Below, one piece after another: positions 1-12,615 of a stretch of DNA of 64,000 bases. The position numbers were made by a program, and so were the translations under genes. Under the pieces are notes generated by a model. The model did no database searches, was not told the origin of the DNA, and saw only the letters and a list, made by a program, of their open reading frames with translations. Every line of letters starts with the position of its first letter. Positions within the stretch are counted from its first letter, which is position 1. Location: positions 124,001-188,000 of the forward strand of contig NZ_JAQGCZ010000003.1 in NCBI RefSeq assembly GCF_027706845.1, given 5' to 3'. The stretch is from Mycolicibacterium sp. BiH015. Its GTDB lineage: Bacteria > Actinomycetota > Actinomycetes > Mycobacteriales > Mycobacteriaceae.

Positions 1-201
1 CATCGTGGTGCGGCCCGACGACGACGCGGTGACATCCAGGAAGGTCAGCTCGTCGGCCCCTTCGGCGTCGTAGGCGGCGGCGAGCTCGACCGGATCGCCC
101 GCGTCGCGAAGGTTCGCGAAGTTGACACCCTTGACCACCCTGCCGTCATCGACGTCCAGGCACGGGATCACCCGGGTCGCGACACCGCCCGCGGTGCTCA
201 C
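1..201 (-). CDS. hisF: Imidazole glycerol phosphate synthase cyclase subunit HisF (5' part only)
   Basis: The N-terminal 67 codons are present and the gene runs off the left edge. HisF is the (beta/alpha)8 cyclase that, with HisH, turns PRFAR plus ammonia into imidazole glycerol phosphate and AICAR in histidine synthesis. The start [18 protein letters not shown] is the classic first beta strand, with the catalytic Asp at about residue 16. The GTG start at 201 shares GTGA with the stop of the upstream impA-like gene, as at most joints of this operon. Identity is near certain; only the 3' end is missing. Confidence 0.97.
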   Translation of the reverse strand, partial: MSTAGGVATRVIPCLDVDDGRVVKGVNFANLRDAGDPVELAAAYDAEGADELTFLDVTASSSGRTTM

Positions 202-1016
202 AGATAGTCCTTCGGATCACCGGCGGCCTTGACGATCTTGAGGATCTCCTCGTGCACACCGGGCGCGGCGGCCAGCGCCGACGGCGAGGACGACGTCCAC
301 TGCTCGCCAGACAGGTCCGTCACCACGCCGCCCGCGGCCCGCACCAGAGCCACTCCCGCTGCGTGGTCCCAGATGTGGTGGCCGAAACTGATTGCGCCAC
401 CGAGGATTCCCGCGGCAACATAGGCGAGGTCGATACCGGTGGCGCCGTGCATGCGCACACGCGAGCATTCCCGGCTCAGACCTTCGAGCACCTTGGCTCG
501 GTAGCGGCCGGGATAGCGTCCGCGCGAGTCGATGTTGAACGTGCCGATGCCGACGATGGATTCGCCGAGTGCGGCCGTGTCGAGGCTGTCGAGATCGGAG
601 CCGTTGCACTGCACCGGCCCGTCGACTATCGAGGTGAAGCTCTGCGACATGAACGGCAGCCAGGTCAGCCCCAGCACCGGTTCGCCGTCGGCCAGCAGGC
701 CCAGCAGGATCGCCGCGGTGGGCAGGCCCGCCGCGTAGTTGAACGTGCCGTCGATCGGGTCGAGCACCCATACCAGTTCGGAGTCGATCGCCTCCCCGCC
801 GAACTCCTCGCCGTGCACGCCGATCCCGGTCAGCTTCGTCAGCTCGGCCACCACGCGGCGCTCGATGGCCAGGTCCACCTCGGTCGCGAAGTCGTTGCCC
901 TTCTTGGCAACTGCCGAGTCGGCACGGTGCCCGGCGACGAACTGCCCGGAGGCGGCGTCGAGTACCCCCGCCGCGACGGCGAGGAGATCGGCCAGTTGCG
1001 CGCGGTCCAGGCTCAC
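198..1016 (-). CDS. impA: Inositol monophosphatase family protein (ImpA)
   Basis: This is a 272-aa Mg-dependent phosphatase of the inositol monophosphatase family. GEE lies at about 69-71, the metal-binding DPIDGT motif at 86-91, and the C-terminal WDHAAG at about 216-221, so the active site looks complete. It sits between hisA and hisF exactly as Rv1604 (impA) does in M. tuberculosis, and 4-bp overlaps on both sides imply translational coupling. Its position suggests histidinol-phosphate phosphatase, because IMPase-like HisN enzymes do this job in actinobacteria and no other such enzyme is in the operon. Inositol-phosphate phosphatase activity is the alternative. GTG start at 1016. Confidence 0.9.
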   Translation of the reverse strand: MSLDRAQLADLLAVAAGVLDAASGQFVAGHRADSAVAKKGNDFATEVDLAIERRVVAELTKLTGIGVHGEEFGGEAIDSELVWVLDPIDGTFNYAAGLPTAAILLGLLADGEPVLGLTWLPFMSQSFTSIVDGPVQCNGSDLDSLDTAALGESIVGIGTFNIDSRGRYPGRYRAKVLEGLSRECSRVRMHGATGIDLAYVAAGILGGAISFGHHIWDHAAGVALVRAAGGVVTDLSGEQWTSSSPSALAAAPGVHEEILKIVKAAGDPKDYL

Positions 1017-1753
1017 GTGGCGACCGCATCGAGCGCCTGCGGCAGCGTGAATCGTCCCGCGTACAGAGCTTTTCCGACGATCGCGCCTTCCACACCCCGG
1101 TCGGTCAGCGTCGCGATCGCCCGCAGATCGTCAAGACTCGACACGCCGCCGGACGCGATGACCGGCGCGTCGGTACGCTCGCACACCTGGCTCAGCAACT
1201 CCAGGTTCGGACCGTTGAGAGTGCCGTCCTTGGTCACATCGGTGACGACGAACCGCGAGCACCCTTCGCTGTCCAGACGTTCCAGCACAGTCCACAGGTC
1301 GCCGCCGTCGGTTTCCCAGCCGCGTCCGCGCAGCCGGTACTGCCCGTCCTCGATCTTGGCGTCGAGCCCCACGGCGACACGGTCACCATGCTCGGCCACG
1401 ATCTTGGCGCACCATTGCGGGTTCTCCAGCGCGGCGGTCCCGATGTTCACGCGGGCGCAGCCGGTAGCCAGCGCAGCGGCCAGGGACTCGTCGTCGCGGA
1501 TGCCGCCGGAGAGTTCGACGGCCACGTCGAGCTTTCCGACGACCTCAGCGAGCAGATCGCGGTTGGAGCCGCGCCCGAACGCGGCGTCGAGATCGACGAG
1601 GTGAATCCATTCGGCGCCGTCGCGCTGCCACGTCATCGCGGCGTCGAGTGCCGACCCGTACTCCGTCTCGCTGCCTGCCTGTCCCTGCACCAGGCGCACC
1701 GCGCGGCCTTCGACGACGTCGACAGCGGGCAGGAGGATGAGTCGCGAATTCAC
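1013..1753 (-). CDS. priA: Phosphoribosyl isomerase A, bifunctional HisA/TrpF (PriA)
   Basis: This is a 246-aa TIM-barrel isomerase. In actinobacteria without trpF this enzyme serves both histidine (ProFAR) and tryptophan (PRA) synthesis. The catalytic aspartates are visible as Asp12 (LPAVDVVEG) and Asp176 (VTDVTKDGT), with phosphate loops SGGIRDD (82-88) and ASGGVSS (200-206). I chose GTG 1753, which gives [12 protein letters not shown] and matches known PriA N-termini. TTG 1762 would overlap the hisH stop as TTGA and is the alternative. A TAAATT hexamer at 1766-1761 lies seven bases before GTG 1753, so a leaderless internal transcript starting here is possible. Confidence 0.95.
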   Translation of the reverse strand: MNSRLILLPAVDVVEGRAVRLVQGQAGSETEYGSALDAAMTWQRDGAEWIHLVDLDAAFGRGSNRDLLAEVVGKLDVAVELSGGIRDDESLAAALATGCARVNIGTAALENPQWCAKIVAEHGDRVAVGLDAKIEDGQYRLRGRGWETDGGDLWTVLERLDSEGCSRFVVTDVTKDGTLNGPNLELLSQVCERTDAPVIASGGVSSLDDLRAIATLTDRGVEGAIVGKALYAGRFTLPQALDAVAT

Positions 1754-1758
1754 GACGG

Positions 1759-2375
1759 TCAATTTAGCGCTCCGACCCAGTTCGACAGTAATTCGGCGCC
1801 GGCGTCCCCACTCTTCTCCGGGTGGAACTGGGTCGCCGACAACGGCCCGCTCTCGACGGCAGCCAGGAACGGCACGTGGTGCGTCGCCCAGGTCAGCCGC
1901 GCCTCGGGGTCACCATCCCACTGCTGGGCGGCGTAGGAGTGCACGAAGTAGAAACGGGTGTCTGCGCCAATGCCCTTGAACAGCACGCTGTCCGACGGAG
2001 CATCGACGACGTTCCAGCCCATGTGCGGGATCACCGGCGCATCCAGCCGGACCACCGCGCCGGGCCACTGCCCGCATCCGGCGGTCTCGACGCCGAACTC
2101 CACACCGCGCGAGAACAGGATCTGCATGCCGACGCACACGCCGAGGACCGGCCGCTCTGCGGCCAGCCGGTCGGCGATGATCTTCCCGCCGCCGATTTCC
2201 CCAAGGCCCGCCATGCAGGCCTCGAATGCGCCCACACCAGGCACGACGAGTCCGTCGGCGTTGGCGGCCGCCGCGGGATCGGCGGTCACCTCGACCTGCG
2301 CTCCGACCCGCTCCAGGGCACGCTGCGCCGAGCGCAGGTTGCCAGAGCCGTAATCGAGGACCACGAGTTTCTTTG

Positions 2376-2379
<4 letters not shown>
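1759..2379 (-). CDS. hisH: Imidazole glycerol phosphate synthase glutaminase subunit HisH
   Basis: This is a 206-aa class I glutamine amidotransferase that supplies ammonia to HisF. Cys82 lies in VCVGMQIL, and the His186/Glu188 partners lie in FHPEKSG, completing the catalytic triad. The oxyanion strand VPGVGAF is at about 47-52. ATG 2379 shares ATGA with the hisB stop, which fixes the start; the open frame extends further upstream only as antisense-looking arginine-rich sequence inside hisB. It lies in the order hisB-hisH-hisA, as in M. tuberculosis. Confidence 0.96.
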
Positions 2380-5442
<3,063 letters not shown>

Positions 5443-5478
5443 TGTCCCAGAGCTGCACAAATCAGTATCGGAGGCGTC

Positions 5479-5901
5479 ATGTCCGATCGGACGAACAGAA
5501 GCAACCACCCCAACAACGCCCCGGGCGTACCGATGATCTTCCCGGTGTGGTTCGAAAAGCTGCAGATCAAGTACATCAACCCGCTGCTGCGACCTCTGTC
5601 GAAACGGATGCCCGGCCTCGCGGTGATCAAGCACCGTGGCCGCACGTCGGGAAAGCAGTACGAGACGATCATCACTCCCTACCGCAAAGGCGACGTGGTG
5701 GCCATCGGCCTGGCGCACGGCAAGACCAATTGGGCCAAGAACGTGCTGGCCGCCGGCGAGGCGGAGCTGCAGATGGGGAGCAAGACGCTGCACCTGGTAC
5801 GGCCGCGGGTGGTGCCCGCAGGCACCGAGGACCCGTCGCTGCCCAAGGTGGCGCAGATGCTCCTGAAGAGGTCGGGTGTTTTCGTCGCCGATATCGCTTG
5901 A
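5479..5901 (+). CDS. Nitroreductase/quinone reductase family protein (Ddn-like, DUF385)
   Basis: This 140-aa protein belongs to the deazaflavin (F420)-dependent nitroreductase-like split-barrel family that is expanded in mycobacteria. The typical motifs are [17 protein letters not shown] (about 53-69) and a [18 protein letters not shown] stretch (about 80-97), which in relatives binds the F420 phosphate. It is the positional counterpart of Rv1598c, next to hisD. GGAGG sits five bases before ATG 5479, which supports the start. The cofactor is inferred from family; the substrate is unknown. Confidence 0.85.
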   Translation: MSDRTNRSNHPNNAPGVPMIFPVWFEKLQIKYINPLLRPLSKRMPGLAVIKHRGRTSGKQYETIITPYRKGDVVAIGLAHGKTNWAKNVLAAGEAELQMGSKTLHLVRPRVVPAGTEDPSLPKVAQMLLKRSGVFVADIA

Positions 5902-5923
5902 CCTGACCTGACACACTCATTTC

Positions 5924-6562
5924 ATGACCTGGCAATTGTGGTTGGCGTTCCTGGGTGCCGCGATCGTCATCGCGCTGACGCCGGGACCGGGCGCCGTCCA
6001 GTCCATGGCGACGGGTCTGACGCACGGCGTCAAGCGCGGCTACTGGAGCATCGTCGGCCTCGAAGTGGGCTTGATGTTGCAACTGACCCTGGTCGCCATC
6101 GGGCTGGGTGCAGCGGTCGCCAGCTCGATACTTGCGTTCACGGTCATCAAATGGCTGGGTGTGGCGTATCTCGCCTACCTGGCGGTGCGCCAGTGGAGAT
6201 CCGCGGCGATCGACCTGAACGCTCAGCTCGATCGCGGTGTCGACGGAGGTGCGGCGTCGCTGCTGGTCCGTGGCTTCCTCGTCAACGCCACCAACCCGAA
6301 GGGACTGCTGTTCTTCCTTGCCGTGATGCCGCAGTTCGTCGTGCCCACCTCGCCGCTGCTGGCGCAGTACCTGACGATCGGGATCACGATGGTCGCGGTC
6401 GACCTGGTCGTGATGGGGCTCTACACCGCTCTCGCGGTGCGGCTGCTGACCTGGTTGCGCACGCCGCGCCAGCAGACGGTGCTCAACCGCATCGTCTCCG
6501 GGCTCTTCGCCACCGCCGCCGTGGTGCTGGCACTGGTGCGGCGAGGCCCCGCGGCTGCCTGA
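5924..6562 (+). CDS. LysE/RhtB family amino-acid exporter
   Basis: This 212-aa integral membrane protein has the LysE/RhtB family signature TPGPGA near residue 20 and about six hydrophobic segments: roughly 4-24, 40-65, 66-82, 108-135, 145-170 and 185-205. Members export amino acids or related small molecules by proton antiport. It is 22 bp downstream of the reductase gene and probably co-transcribed. It ends tail-to-tail, with zero gap, against the minus-strand gene at 6563. The substrate cannot be read from sequence. Confidence 0.85.
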   Translation: MTWQLWLAFLGAAIVIALTPGPGAVQSMATGLTHGVKRGYWSIVGLEVGLMLQLTLVAIGLGAAVASSILAFTVIKWLGVAYLAYLAVRQWRSAAIDLNAQLDRGVDGGAASLLVRGFLVNATNPKGLLFFLAVMPQFVVPTSPLLAQYLTIGITMVAVDLVVMGLYTALAVRLLTWLRTPRQQTVLNRIVSGLFATAAVVLALVRRGPAAA

Positions 6563-7012
6563 TCACCGGCAGCGCCCGCTGATCGCCGCACTTGCGGCCT
6601 CGGCGTCCTTGAGGCGCCCTGCCTGCACGGGATCGCTGTTGGGCACCCCCGCGGTGGCCGCCGCTCCGATGTCCATCAGTTGGTTGGCGAAGCGCCGGAC
6701 CTCGCCCGCAAGATCCGAAGGTGTGGCCGGATCCAGACGGGCCAACAGATACTGGCCGCCGTCGAACAGCGCGACGCGGGCATTCGCCGAGACCGCCAGC
6801 GCGCCGGCAATGTCATCGGACCCGCCGGGAGGCTCGACATTGGTGTTGGTCGCGACACCGGTTCGCACCATCTCGAACGCCGAGCAGATGGCATTCTTCG
6901 CATCGGTGCGCGCGGCGTCGGTGTAGTCCGGCTCGCTGTCGAACGTGCGCATCAGCGCGAGTACCGAGACGCCTAGCGCGATCACCGCCACCACCAGGGC
7001 CGCCAGCTTCAT
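6563..7012 (-). CDS. Small membrane-anchored protein at the end of the nad operon
   Basis: This 149-aa protein has one N-terminal hydrophobic helix (about 3-20) and a hydrophilic alanine-rich domain with Cys residues near 43 and at the end (SGRCR), which could form a disulfide outside the membrane. The overall design resembles the many mycobacterial anchored proteins with a short cytoplasmic start and an extracytoplasmic domain. It begins 3 bp after the nadC stop, so it is probably translated from the nad mRNA. I do not recognise a function. Confidence 0.75.
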   Translation of the reverse strand: MKLAALVVAVIALGVSVLALMRTFDSEPDYTDAARTDAKNAICSAFEMVRTGVATNTNVEPPGGSDDIAGALAVSANARVALFDGGQYLLARLDPATPSDLAGEVRRFANQLMDIGAAATAGVPNSDPVQAGRLKDAEAASAAISGRCR

Positions 7013-7015
7013 GGT

Positions 7016-7873
7016 CTACAGATCTAACCCCAGATCGAGGACGCGGACCGAATGCGTCAGGGCACCCACCGCAAGGTAGTCCACGCCGGTGCCCGCGTAG
7101 TCGGCCGCGTTCTCCAAGGCGAGCCCGCCCGAGGACTCCAGTTTCGTCATCGGAGAGCGCGAGTCCCTACGCTGCACCGCGATCTGCGTCTGCCACACCG
7201 GGAAGTTGTCCAGCAGCACCAGTTCGACGTCTTCGGCAAGGACCTCGTCGAGCTGCTCCAGTGAGTCGACCTCGACCTCGCAGGGCAAATTCGGTGCCGC
7301 GGAACGGACTTCGCGCAGTGCGGCGACGACGGATCCGGCGGCCGCCACGTGGTTGTCCTTGATCAGCGCGGCGTCGCCGAGACCCATCCGATGGTTGATC
7401 CCGCCTCCGACCCGCACCGCGTACTTCTGCAGCGCACGCAGTCCCGGCAGCGTCTTGCGGGTATCTCTGATCTGGGCGCGGGTTCCGGACACCGCCTCGA
7501 CCCACGCCGCGGTCGCGGTCGCGATCCCCGACAGGTGACACACCAGGTTCAGCATCGTTCGTTCCGCGGTGAGCAGTCCGCGTGTCGGTCCTGCCACGGC
7601 GAGCGCGACTGCGCCCGGTTCGAGCCGGGTCCCGTCGGCCACTCGATGCTCGGCGTGGTAGCCGTCGGGTCCGAGCACCTCGTCGAGCACCAGTAGCGCC
7701 AGGTCCAGGCCGGCGACGACGCCCTCCTCGCGGGACACCATCGACGCGGTGGTGCGGGCCTCCGCGGGCACCGTGGCCTGCGTCGTCACGTCAGGTCCGT
7801 AGCGCAGATCCTCGTCGAGGGCGCGCGCGATCACAGCACGAGCCTCGGCGAGCTCGGCGTCGGTGAGCGTCAT
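7016..7873 (-). CDS. nadC: Nicotinate-nucleotide pyrophosphorylase (carboxylating) NadC
   Basis: This is a 285-aa quinolinate phosphoribosyltransferase making nicotinate mononucleotide in de novo NAD synthesis. The diagnostic motif runs from RDTRKTLPGLR through GGGINHRMGLGDAALIKDNH (about 137-173) and provides the PRPP/quinolinate site. ATG 7873 is preferred because it forms an ATGA overlap with the nadB stop. GTG 7879 two codons upstream is also open. Third gene of nadA-nadB-nadC. Confidence 0.96.
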   Translation of the reverse strand: MTLTDAELAEARAVIARALDEDLRYGPDVTTQATVPAEARTTASMVSREEGVVAGLDLALLVLDEVLGPDGYHAEHRVADGTRLEPGAVALAVAGPTRGLLTAERTMLNLVCHLSGIATATAAWVEAVSGTRAQIRDTRKTLPGLRALQKYAVRVGGGINHRMGLGDAALIKDNHVAAAGSVVAALREVRSAAPNLPCEVEVDSLEQLDEVLAEDVELVLLDNFPVWQTQIAVQRRDSRSPMTKLESSGGLALENAADYAGTGVDYLAVGALTHSVRVLDLGLDL

Positions 7874-9438
7874 GGGCACCCCACTGCCGCACGCACCGAG
7901 TGCGCAGTGCTGACGGCCTGCGCCGGATCGGTCTCGGGGTAATCAGAGCGGTGGTGGCATCCGCGAGTTTCGGTACGCGCCAACGCCGCTGCGGCCACCG
8001 CGCCGGCCACCGTCGTCAGCGCTGCGTCCTCGAAGTCGGTCCGTGAGCGCAGCGCCCGTGGGGTCGCGACCTGGAGTCGGTCAGCCAGCTCGCGCAGGCC
8101 GTCACCGCTGCGAACGACCGATGCGTACCGAGTCATCGCGCGCTGCAGGTCGGCTCGGGCCAACGCCTGCCGCACCGGCGGTACCGGATCGAGGACACGG
8201 CTCGGCCCCGCGGCGTCGGCGTGGTGCGCCGCCGCCGCACCCGCCCGGCCGCCGACCACCAGGCCTTCGAGCAGACTGTTGGACGCCAGCCGGTTGGCGC
8301 CGTGCATACCGGTCCGGGCCACCTCCCCCGCAGCGAAAAGCCCTGGTAACTCGGTACGCCCGTACACGTCGGTGTGCACACCGCCGCAGCTGTAGTGCGC
8401 GCCCGGCACGACAGGGATCGGGTCACGCGTCGGGTCGATACCTGCACTCAGACACGCCGCGTTGACCGTCGGGAACCTAGTCGCGAAGTGTTTTACGCTG
8501 CGTGCGTCCAGGTAGACGCACTCGTCCCCGGTCGAAGACAGCCGCGCCTCGATCGCCGCCGCGACGACGTCGCGCGGCGCGAGGTCACCCATCGGGTGGA
8601 CCCCGTCGGTCACCGAAAGGCCCTCGCGATCATGCAGTTTCGCGCCTTCGCCGCGGAGCGCCTCGGTGATCAGCGGACGCCGCCCCCCGCCGCCGGTATA
8701 GAGCATGGTCGGATGGAACTGGATGAACTCGAGGTCGGTGACCGCAAGCCCGGCCCACATCGCCAGAGCCACGCCGTCACCGGTCGATCCGTCCGGATTC
8801 GTGGTGGCCGAATACAGATGTCCCAGACCGCCGGTCGCGAGGATCACCGACGGCGCGTACACCGCGCCGAGGCCGTCCTCGCTGAGAACCGTGACACCGG
8901 CGACGGCACCGTCGTCGAGGATCAGGTCGAGTGCGACGTGGTTGCGCCGGACGTCGAGCGTCGCTGCGGCGTGGTCGAGAGCGCGTTGCACCTCCGCGCC
9001 GGTCGCGTCCCCACCCGAGTGGATGATGCGTCGGCGGGTGTGGCCGCCCTCGCGCGTCAGCGCCCACCGCCCCGGCGCGGCTTCGTCGAAATGCGCACCG
9101 GCAGAAACTAGTTCGGCGACCGCGCGATACCCGTCGGCGACAATCGAGCGGACCGCCTCCGCATCGCACAGCCCCGCACCGGCCGCGAGCGTGTCGGCGA
9201 CATGAGCCTCGACGGAATCGTCGGTGTCGGGCAGGACGACCGCGATCCCACCCTGGGCATAGAACGTCGCCGTTTCACCGGCCTTGCTCAGCAGCACGAC
9301 CTTGCGCCCGCGGCGATGTGCCGCGAGCGCGGCCGCGAGCCCCGCGACACCGGTGCCGACGACGACGACGTCGGCACGCTGGCGCCAGAATCCGCTGCCG
9401 CCGCAGGCGGCGAGGCCGCTGCCGCCGCACCTGGTCAT
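7870..9438 (-). CDS. nadB: L-aspartate oxidase NadB
   Basis: This is a 522-aa FAD enzyme of the succinate dehydrogenase/fumarate reductase flavoprotein type that oxidises L-aspartate to iminoaspartate for NadA. The dinucleotide fold [21 protein letters not shown] is at about 24-44, followed by the FAD loop [13 protein letters not shown], the substrate region [19 protein letters not shown], and [15 protein letters not shown] 9438 overlaps the nadA stop as ATGA. The N-terminus before the Rossmann fold is short and carries Gly-rich repeats (CGGSG twice). Confidence 0.95.
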   Translation of the reverse strand: MTRCGGSGLAACGGSGFWRQRADVVVVGTGVAGLAAALAAHRRGRKVVLLSKAGETATFYAQGGIAVVLPDTDDSVEAHVADTLAAGAGLCDAEAVRSIVADGYRAVAELVSAGAHFDEAAPGRWALTREGGHTRRRIIHSGGDATGAEVQRALDHAAATLDVRRNHVALDLILDDGAVAGVTVLSEDGLGAVYAPSVILATGGLGHLYSATTNPDGSTGDGVALAMWAGLAVTDLEFIQFHPTMLYTGGGGRRPLITEALRGEGAKLHDREGLSVTDGVHPMGDLAPRDVVAAAIEARLSSTGDECVYLDARSVKHFATRFPTVNAACLSAGIDPTRDPIPVVPGAHYSCGGVHTDVYGRTELPGLFAAGEVARTGMHGANRLASNSLLEGLVVGGRAGAAAAHHADAAGPSRVLDPVPPVRQALARADLQRAMTRYASVVRSGDGLRELADRLQVATPRALRSRTDFEDAALTTVAGAVAAAALARTETRGCHHRSDYPETDPAQAVSTAHSVRAAVGCP

Positions 9439-10466
9439 TCCCCGCCGCCGGGCTGCCCGATCTCGATCATTCGCTGGACGCTCTTGCGTCCCGCCGCTGC
9501 GACATCCGCGTCCACATGGACCTCGTCGGCGCCCTCGATGAGGCAGCGCAACATCGCGGCCGGAGTGATCATCTTCATGTAACGGCACGACGCGCGGTCG
9601 TTCACGGCCCGGAAGTCGACATCCGGTGCAGCGCGGCGCAACTGGTGCAGCATGCCGACCTCGGTGGCCACCAGAACCTGGCGGGCGCCTGTCTGCCGCG
9701 CGGCGTCGAGCATGCCGCCCGTGGACAGGATCTTCACCCGATCCGCCGGGACGGCACCCTCCCCGGCAAGGTAGAGAGCCGAAGTGGCGCAACCACATTC
9801 GGGATGCACGAACAGCTCCGCATCAGGATGCGCCCTCGCCTGGTCGGCGAGTTCGTCGCCGTTGATACCGGCGTGCACGTGGCATTCGCCGGCCCAGACG
9901 TGCAGGTTCTTGCGACCGGTCATCCGGCGCACGTGCGCCCCGAGGAACTGGTCGGGGCAGAACAGCACCTCGCGGTCCTCGGGAATGGAGGCTACGACCT
10001 CCACCGCGTTCGAGGACGTGCAGCAGATGTCGGTCTCGGCCTTCACTGCGGCGGTGGTGTTGACGTAGGACACCACGACAGCATCCGGATGCTCGGCTTT
10101 CCAGGCCCGCAGCTCGTCGGCGGTGATCGAATCGGCCAGCGAGCATCCCGCCCGCTGGTCCGGGATCAGAACCGTCTTGTCCGGCGAGAGGATCTTGGCG
10201 GTCTCGGCCATGAAGTGCACGCCGGCGAAGACGATTGTGTCCTCGGGTGCCTCGGCGGCGATCCTGGACAGGGCCAGAGAGTCCCCGACGTGGTCGGCGA
10301 CGTCCTGGATGGCGGGTAGCTGATAGTTGTGTGCCAGCAGCGTCGCACCACGGAGCTTGAGCAGGCGGCGCACTTCGGCGGCCCACTCCTCGTCACCGTC
10401 GACACCGGAAAACCCGCCGGGGCCGTCCACGATCCGGTCCGCAAGTTCGTTCGCGAGAACCGTCAT
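9435..10466 (-). CDS. nadA: Quinolinate synthase NadA
   Basis: This 343-aa iron-sulfur enzyme condenses iminoaspartate with dihydroxyacetone phosphate to quinolinate. Three conserved regions supply the [4Fe-4S] ligands: [24 protein letters not shown] and [18 protein letters not shown] six bases before ATG 10466 sets this start over the in-frame GTG 10481, which lies within the ribosome-binding sequence itself. First gene of the nad operon, divergent from nrtR across a 46-bp gap that contains the inverted repeat at 10490-10512. Confidence 0.96.
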   Translation of the reverse strand: MTVLANELADRIVDGPGGFSGVDGDEEWAAEVRRLLKLRGATLLAHNYQLPAIQDVADHVGDSLALSRIAAEAPEDTIVFAGVHFMAETAKILSPDKTVLIPDQRAGCSLADSITADELRAWKAEHPDAVVVSYVNTTAAVKAETDICCTSSNAVEVVASIPEDREVLFCPDQFLGAHVRRMTGRKNLHVWAGECHVHAGINGDELADQARAHPDAELFVHPECGCATSALYLAGEGAVPADRVKILSTGGMLDAARQTGARQVLVATEVGMLHQLRRAAPDVDFRAVNDRASCRYMKMITPAAMLRCLIEGADEVHVDADVAAAGRKSVQRMIEIGQPGGGE

Positions 10467-10489
10467 CGCCGTCTCCTTCACTCATCGAG

Positions 10490-10512
10490 GTTTTCGACTT
10501 ACAATCGAAAAC
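10490..10512. promoter_or_regulatory. Probable NrtR operator between nadA and nrtR
   Basis: A perfect inverted repeat, GTTTTCGA then 7 bp then TCGAAAAC, ends immediately before the nrtR ATG. It lies in the divergent nadA-nrtR gap, where a NAD-pathway repressor would act on both promoters. NrtR regulators are known to bind such palindromes upstream of NAD genes and their own gene. Binding here is inferred. Confidence 0.82.
10500..10505 (+). promoter_or_regulatory. -10 element of leaderless nrtR
   Basis: TACAAT lies seven bases before ATG 10513 and inside the spacer of the NrtR palindrome. This places transcription start at or next to the A of ATG and makes operator occupancy incompatible with RNA polymerase. 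Confidence 0.6.
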
Positions 10513-11217
10513 ATGGCTCATACTAGCACTGAACACGAGGTGCTCGCCGTGGTGTTCCAGGTGCGGCAGGTTCTCCAGCCCGCTACTTCGCGGAAACCTG
10601 CACTTCACGTGCTGTTGTGGCAGCGCGCGCTCGAACCGGAGAAGGAAAAGTGGTCCCTTCCGGGCGGTCGGCTGGACTCCGACGAAGATCTGACGAGCTC
10701 GGTCTCGCGTCAGCTCGCGGAGAAGGTCGACCTCAAAGAGCTCGCGCACCTCGAACAACTGGCCGTGTTCTCCGACCCCGCCCGTGTTCCCGGCCCCCGC
10801 ACCATCGCTTCGACGTTCCTCGGCCTGGTGCCCTCCCCCGCAACACCGGAACTTCCCCCCGACACCCGCTGGCACCCCGTCAGCAGCATGCCGCCGATGG
10901 CGTTCGACCACGCGCCGATGGTCGAGCACGCACGCACCCGCCTGGTCGCCAAGCTCTCCTACACCAATATCGGATTCGCCTTGGCGCCAGACGAATTCGC
11001 GCTGTCGACACTGCGCGACATCTACAGTGCGGCGCTCGGGCACCCGGTCGACGCCACCAACCTGCAGCGTGTCCTCGAACGGCGGCACGTGATCACCAGG
11101 ACCGGTACCACCGCACGATCCGGCCGCAGCGGGGGCCGTCCCGCGGCGCTGTACCGGTTCACCGACTCCCGCTACCGCGTGACCGACGAATTCGCTGCGT
11201 TGCGCCCTCCCGGGTGA
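10513..11217 (+). CDS. nrtR: NrtR-type Nudix-related repressor of NAD biosynthesis
   Basis: This 234-aa protein has an N-terminal Nudix fold and a C-terminal winged helix (about 150-225), the architecture of NrtR repressors that sense ADP-ribose or NAD-related ligands. The Nudix box at about 50-72 (GGRLDSDEDL then VSRQLAEKVDL) lacks the full REUxEE catalytic set: RQLAEK replaces it. It is therefore probably a sensor rather than a hydrolase. It is divergent from nadABC. ATG 10513 fits a leaderless transcript. An annotation as an active Nudix hydrolase is less likely. Confidence 0.9.
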   Translation: MAHTSTEHEVLAVVFQVRQVLQPATSRKPALHVLLWQRALEPEKEKWSLPGGRLDSDEDLTSSVSRQLAEKVDLKELAHLEQLAVFSDPARVPGPRTIASTFLGLVPSPATPELPPDTRWHPVSSMPPMAFDHAPMVEHARTRLVAKLSYTNIGFALAPDEFALSTLRDIYSAALGHPVDATNLQRVLERRHVITRTGTTARSGRSGGRPAALYRFTDSRYRVTDEFAALRPPG

Positions 11218-11259
11218 GTCGACTGGATTCTTAAAGCCTTCTTAAGTAACAATGCCGGG

Positions 11260-12615
11260 ATGGACTTGGGCAATGCCGCACGGTCGAGCGCCGAACCAGA
11301 ATGGATCGGCCACGCTCCGCATGAGCCGTTGCAGCCCAGGAGCCGACCCGTCGTCCCCGCCAAGGACGCGTTCTACCAGCCGCCCGCCGGCTACGAGCAC
11401 GCCCGTCCCGGCACCATCCTGCGATCGCGCGACGTCGAGCTCGCATTCCTGGGCCTCATTCCCCAGAAGTTCCACGCGACCCAGCTTCTCTACCGCACCA
11501 CCGACCTCAACGGCGAGCCGCAAGCCACCGTCACCACCGTGGTCGTGCCTACGGAGCGCACGTCCGAGGGCCCGACGCCGATCGTGTCCTACCAGTGCGC
11601 GATCGACGCGGTGGCCGGACGCTGCTTTCCGTCCTATGCGCTGCGTCGAGGCGCCAAAGCCATCGGCGCGGTGGCGCAGTTCGAATTTCTTCTGGTCGCC
11701 GCCGCCCTGGCCGAAGGCTGGGCAGTGTCGGTGCCCGATCACGAGGGCACCGCGGGCATGTGGGGCGCCCCCTACGAGCCCGGGTACCACGTCCTCGACG
11801 GCGTGCGCGCCGCACTCAACCACGCTCCGCTGGGACTCAAGACCAGTGCCCCCGTTGGGCTGTGGGGCTACTCGGGCGGCGGCCTGGCCTCAGCGTGGGC
11901 GGCCGAGGTGCAGGAGAGCTACGCACCCGAGCTCAACGTCGTCGGCGCGGTCCTCGGCTCCCCCGTCGGAGACCTCGGACATGCGTTCCGCCGCCTCAAC
12001 GGAAGCATCTACTCGGGCCTGCCCGCGATGGTCGTCGCCGCGCTGACCCATATCTATCCGGACCTCGATCGCATCATCCAAGAGCACGCCACCGTCGAAG
12101 GCAAAGCCATGCTCGCGCGGATCGAGAAGATGACCACCGCACAAGCAATGCTGACCCTCGTCGGCAAGGACATGGCTCACATGGTGGACCGGCCGCTGGA
12201 GGAGATCCTTCTGACGCCGGAGGTCCAGCACGTCTTCGACAGCATCAAGCTGGGCACCTGCGCGCCGAAGACCCCGGTGCTGGTCGTCCAGGCCGTGCAC
12301 GACCGCATCATCTCCGTCGACGACATCGACGAGCTGACCGACACCTACACCAGGGGCGGCGCCAGCGTCACCTATCACCGCGACATGCTCAGCGAGCACC
12401 TGCTGCTGCATCCGATGTCGGCGCCGATGACGCTGCGATGGCTACGAGACCGATTCGCCGGCCGACCGCTGCGCGCCCACATCGCCAGGACCAAATGGCC
12501 GACGCTGCTCAACCCGTCGACCTACCGGGGCATGCTCACGCTCGGCAGGATCACGGCGAAGGTGGTGCTGGGGCGGCAGGTGGAGCGTCAGCCGCTGTCG
12601 CGATTCGACCAATAG
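11260..12615 (+). CDS. Secreted-lipase family alpha/beta hydrolase (Rv1592c-like)
   Basis: This 451-aa protein belongs to the LIP family of alpha/beta hydrolases. The nucleophile is Ser205 in GYSGGG, with acid and base candidates in [13 protein letters not shown] and SEHLLLHP. No clear signal peptide is seen; the N-terminus is polar. It corresponds to Rv1592c by position and length. It lies 42 bp after nrtR with its own AT-rich upstream stretch (TAACAA seven bases before ATG). Its 3' end overlaps the convergent DUF2567 gene by 65 bp. The substrate, probably short-chain acyl esters, is inferred. Confidence 0.85.
   Translation: MDLGNAARSSAEPEWIGHAPHEPLQPRSRPVVPAKDAFYQPPAGYEHARPGTILRSRDVELAFLGLIPQKFHATQLLYRTTDLNGEPQATVTTVVVPTERTSEGPTPIVSYQCAIDAVAGRCFPSYALRRGAKAIGAVAQFEFLLVAAALAEGWAVSVPDHEGTAGMWGAPYEPGYHVLDGVRAALNHAPLGLKTSAPVGLWGYSGGGLASAWAAEVQESYAPELNVVGAVLGSPVGDLGHAFRRLNGSIYSGLPAMVVAALTHIYPDLDRIIQEHATVEGKAMLARIEKMTTAQAMLTLVGKDMAHMVDRPLEEILLTPEVQHVFDSIKLGTCAPKTPVLVVQAVHDRIISVDDIDELTDTYTRGGASVTYHRDMLSEHLLLHPMSAPMTLRWLRDRFAGRPLRAHIARTKWPTLLNPSTYRGMLTLGRITAKVVLGRQVERQPLSRFDQ

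Noticed and set aside
217..1095. Long arginine-rich frames overlapping his, nad, bio and glg genes on either strand.
   Set aside because: They are alternate-frame or antisense readings of GC-rich coding DNA, without promoters or recognisable domains.
10600..10720. Active Nudix hydrolase in nrtR.
   Set aside because: Key Glu residues of the Nudix box are replaced and a winged-helix domain follows.
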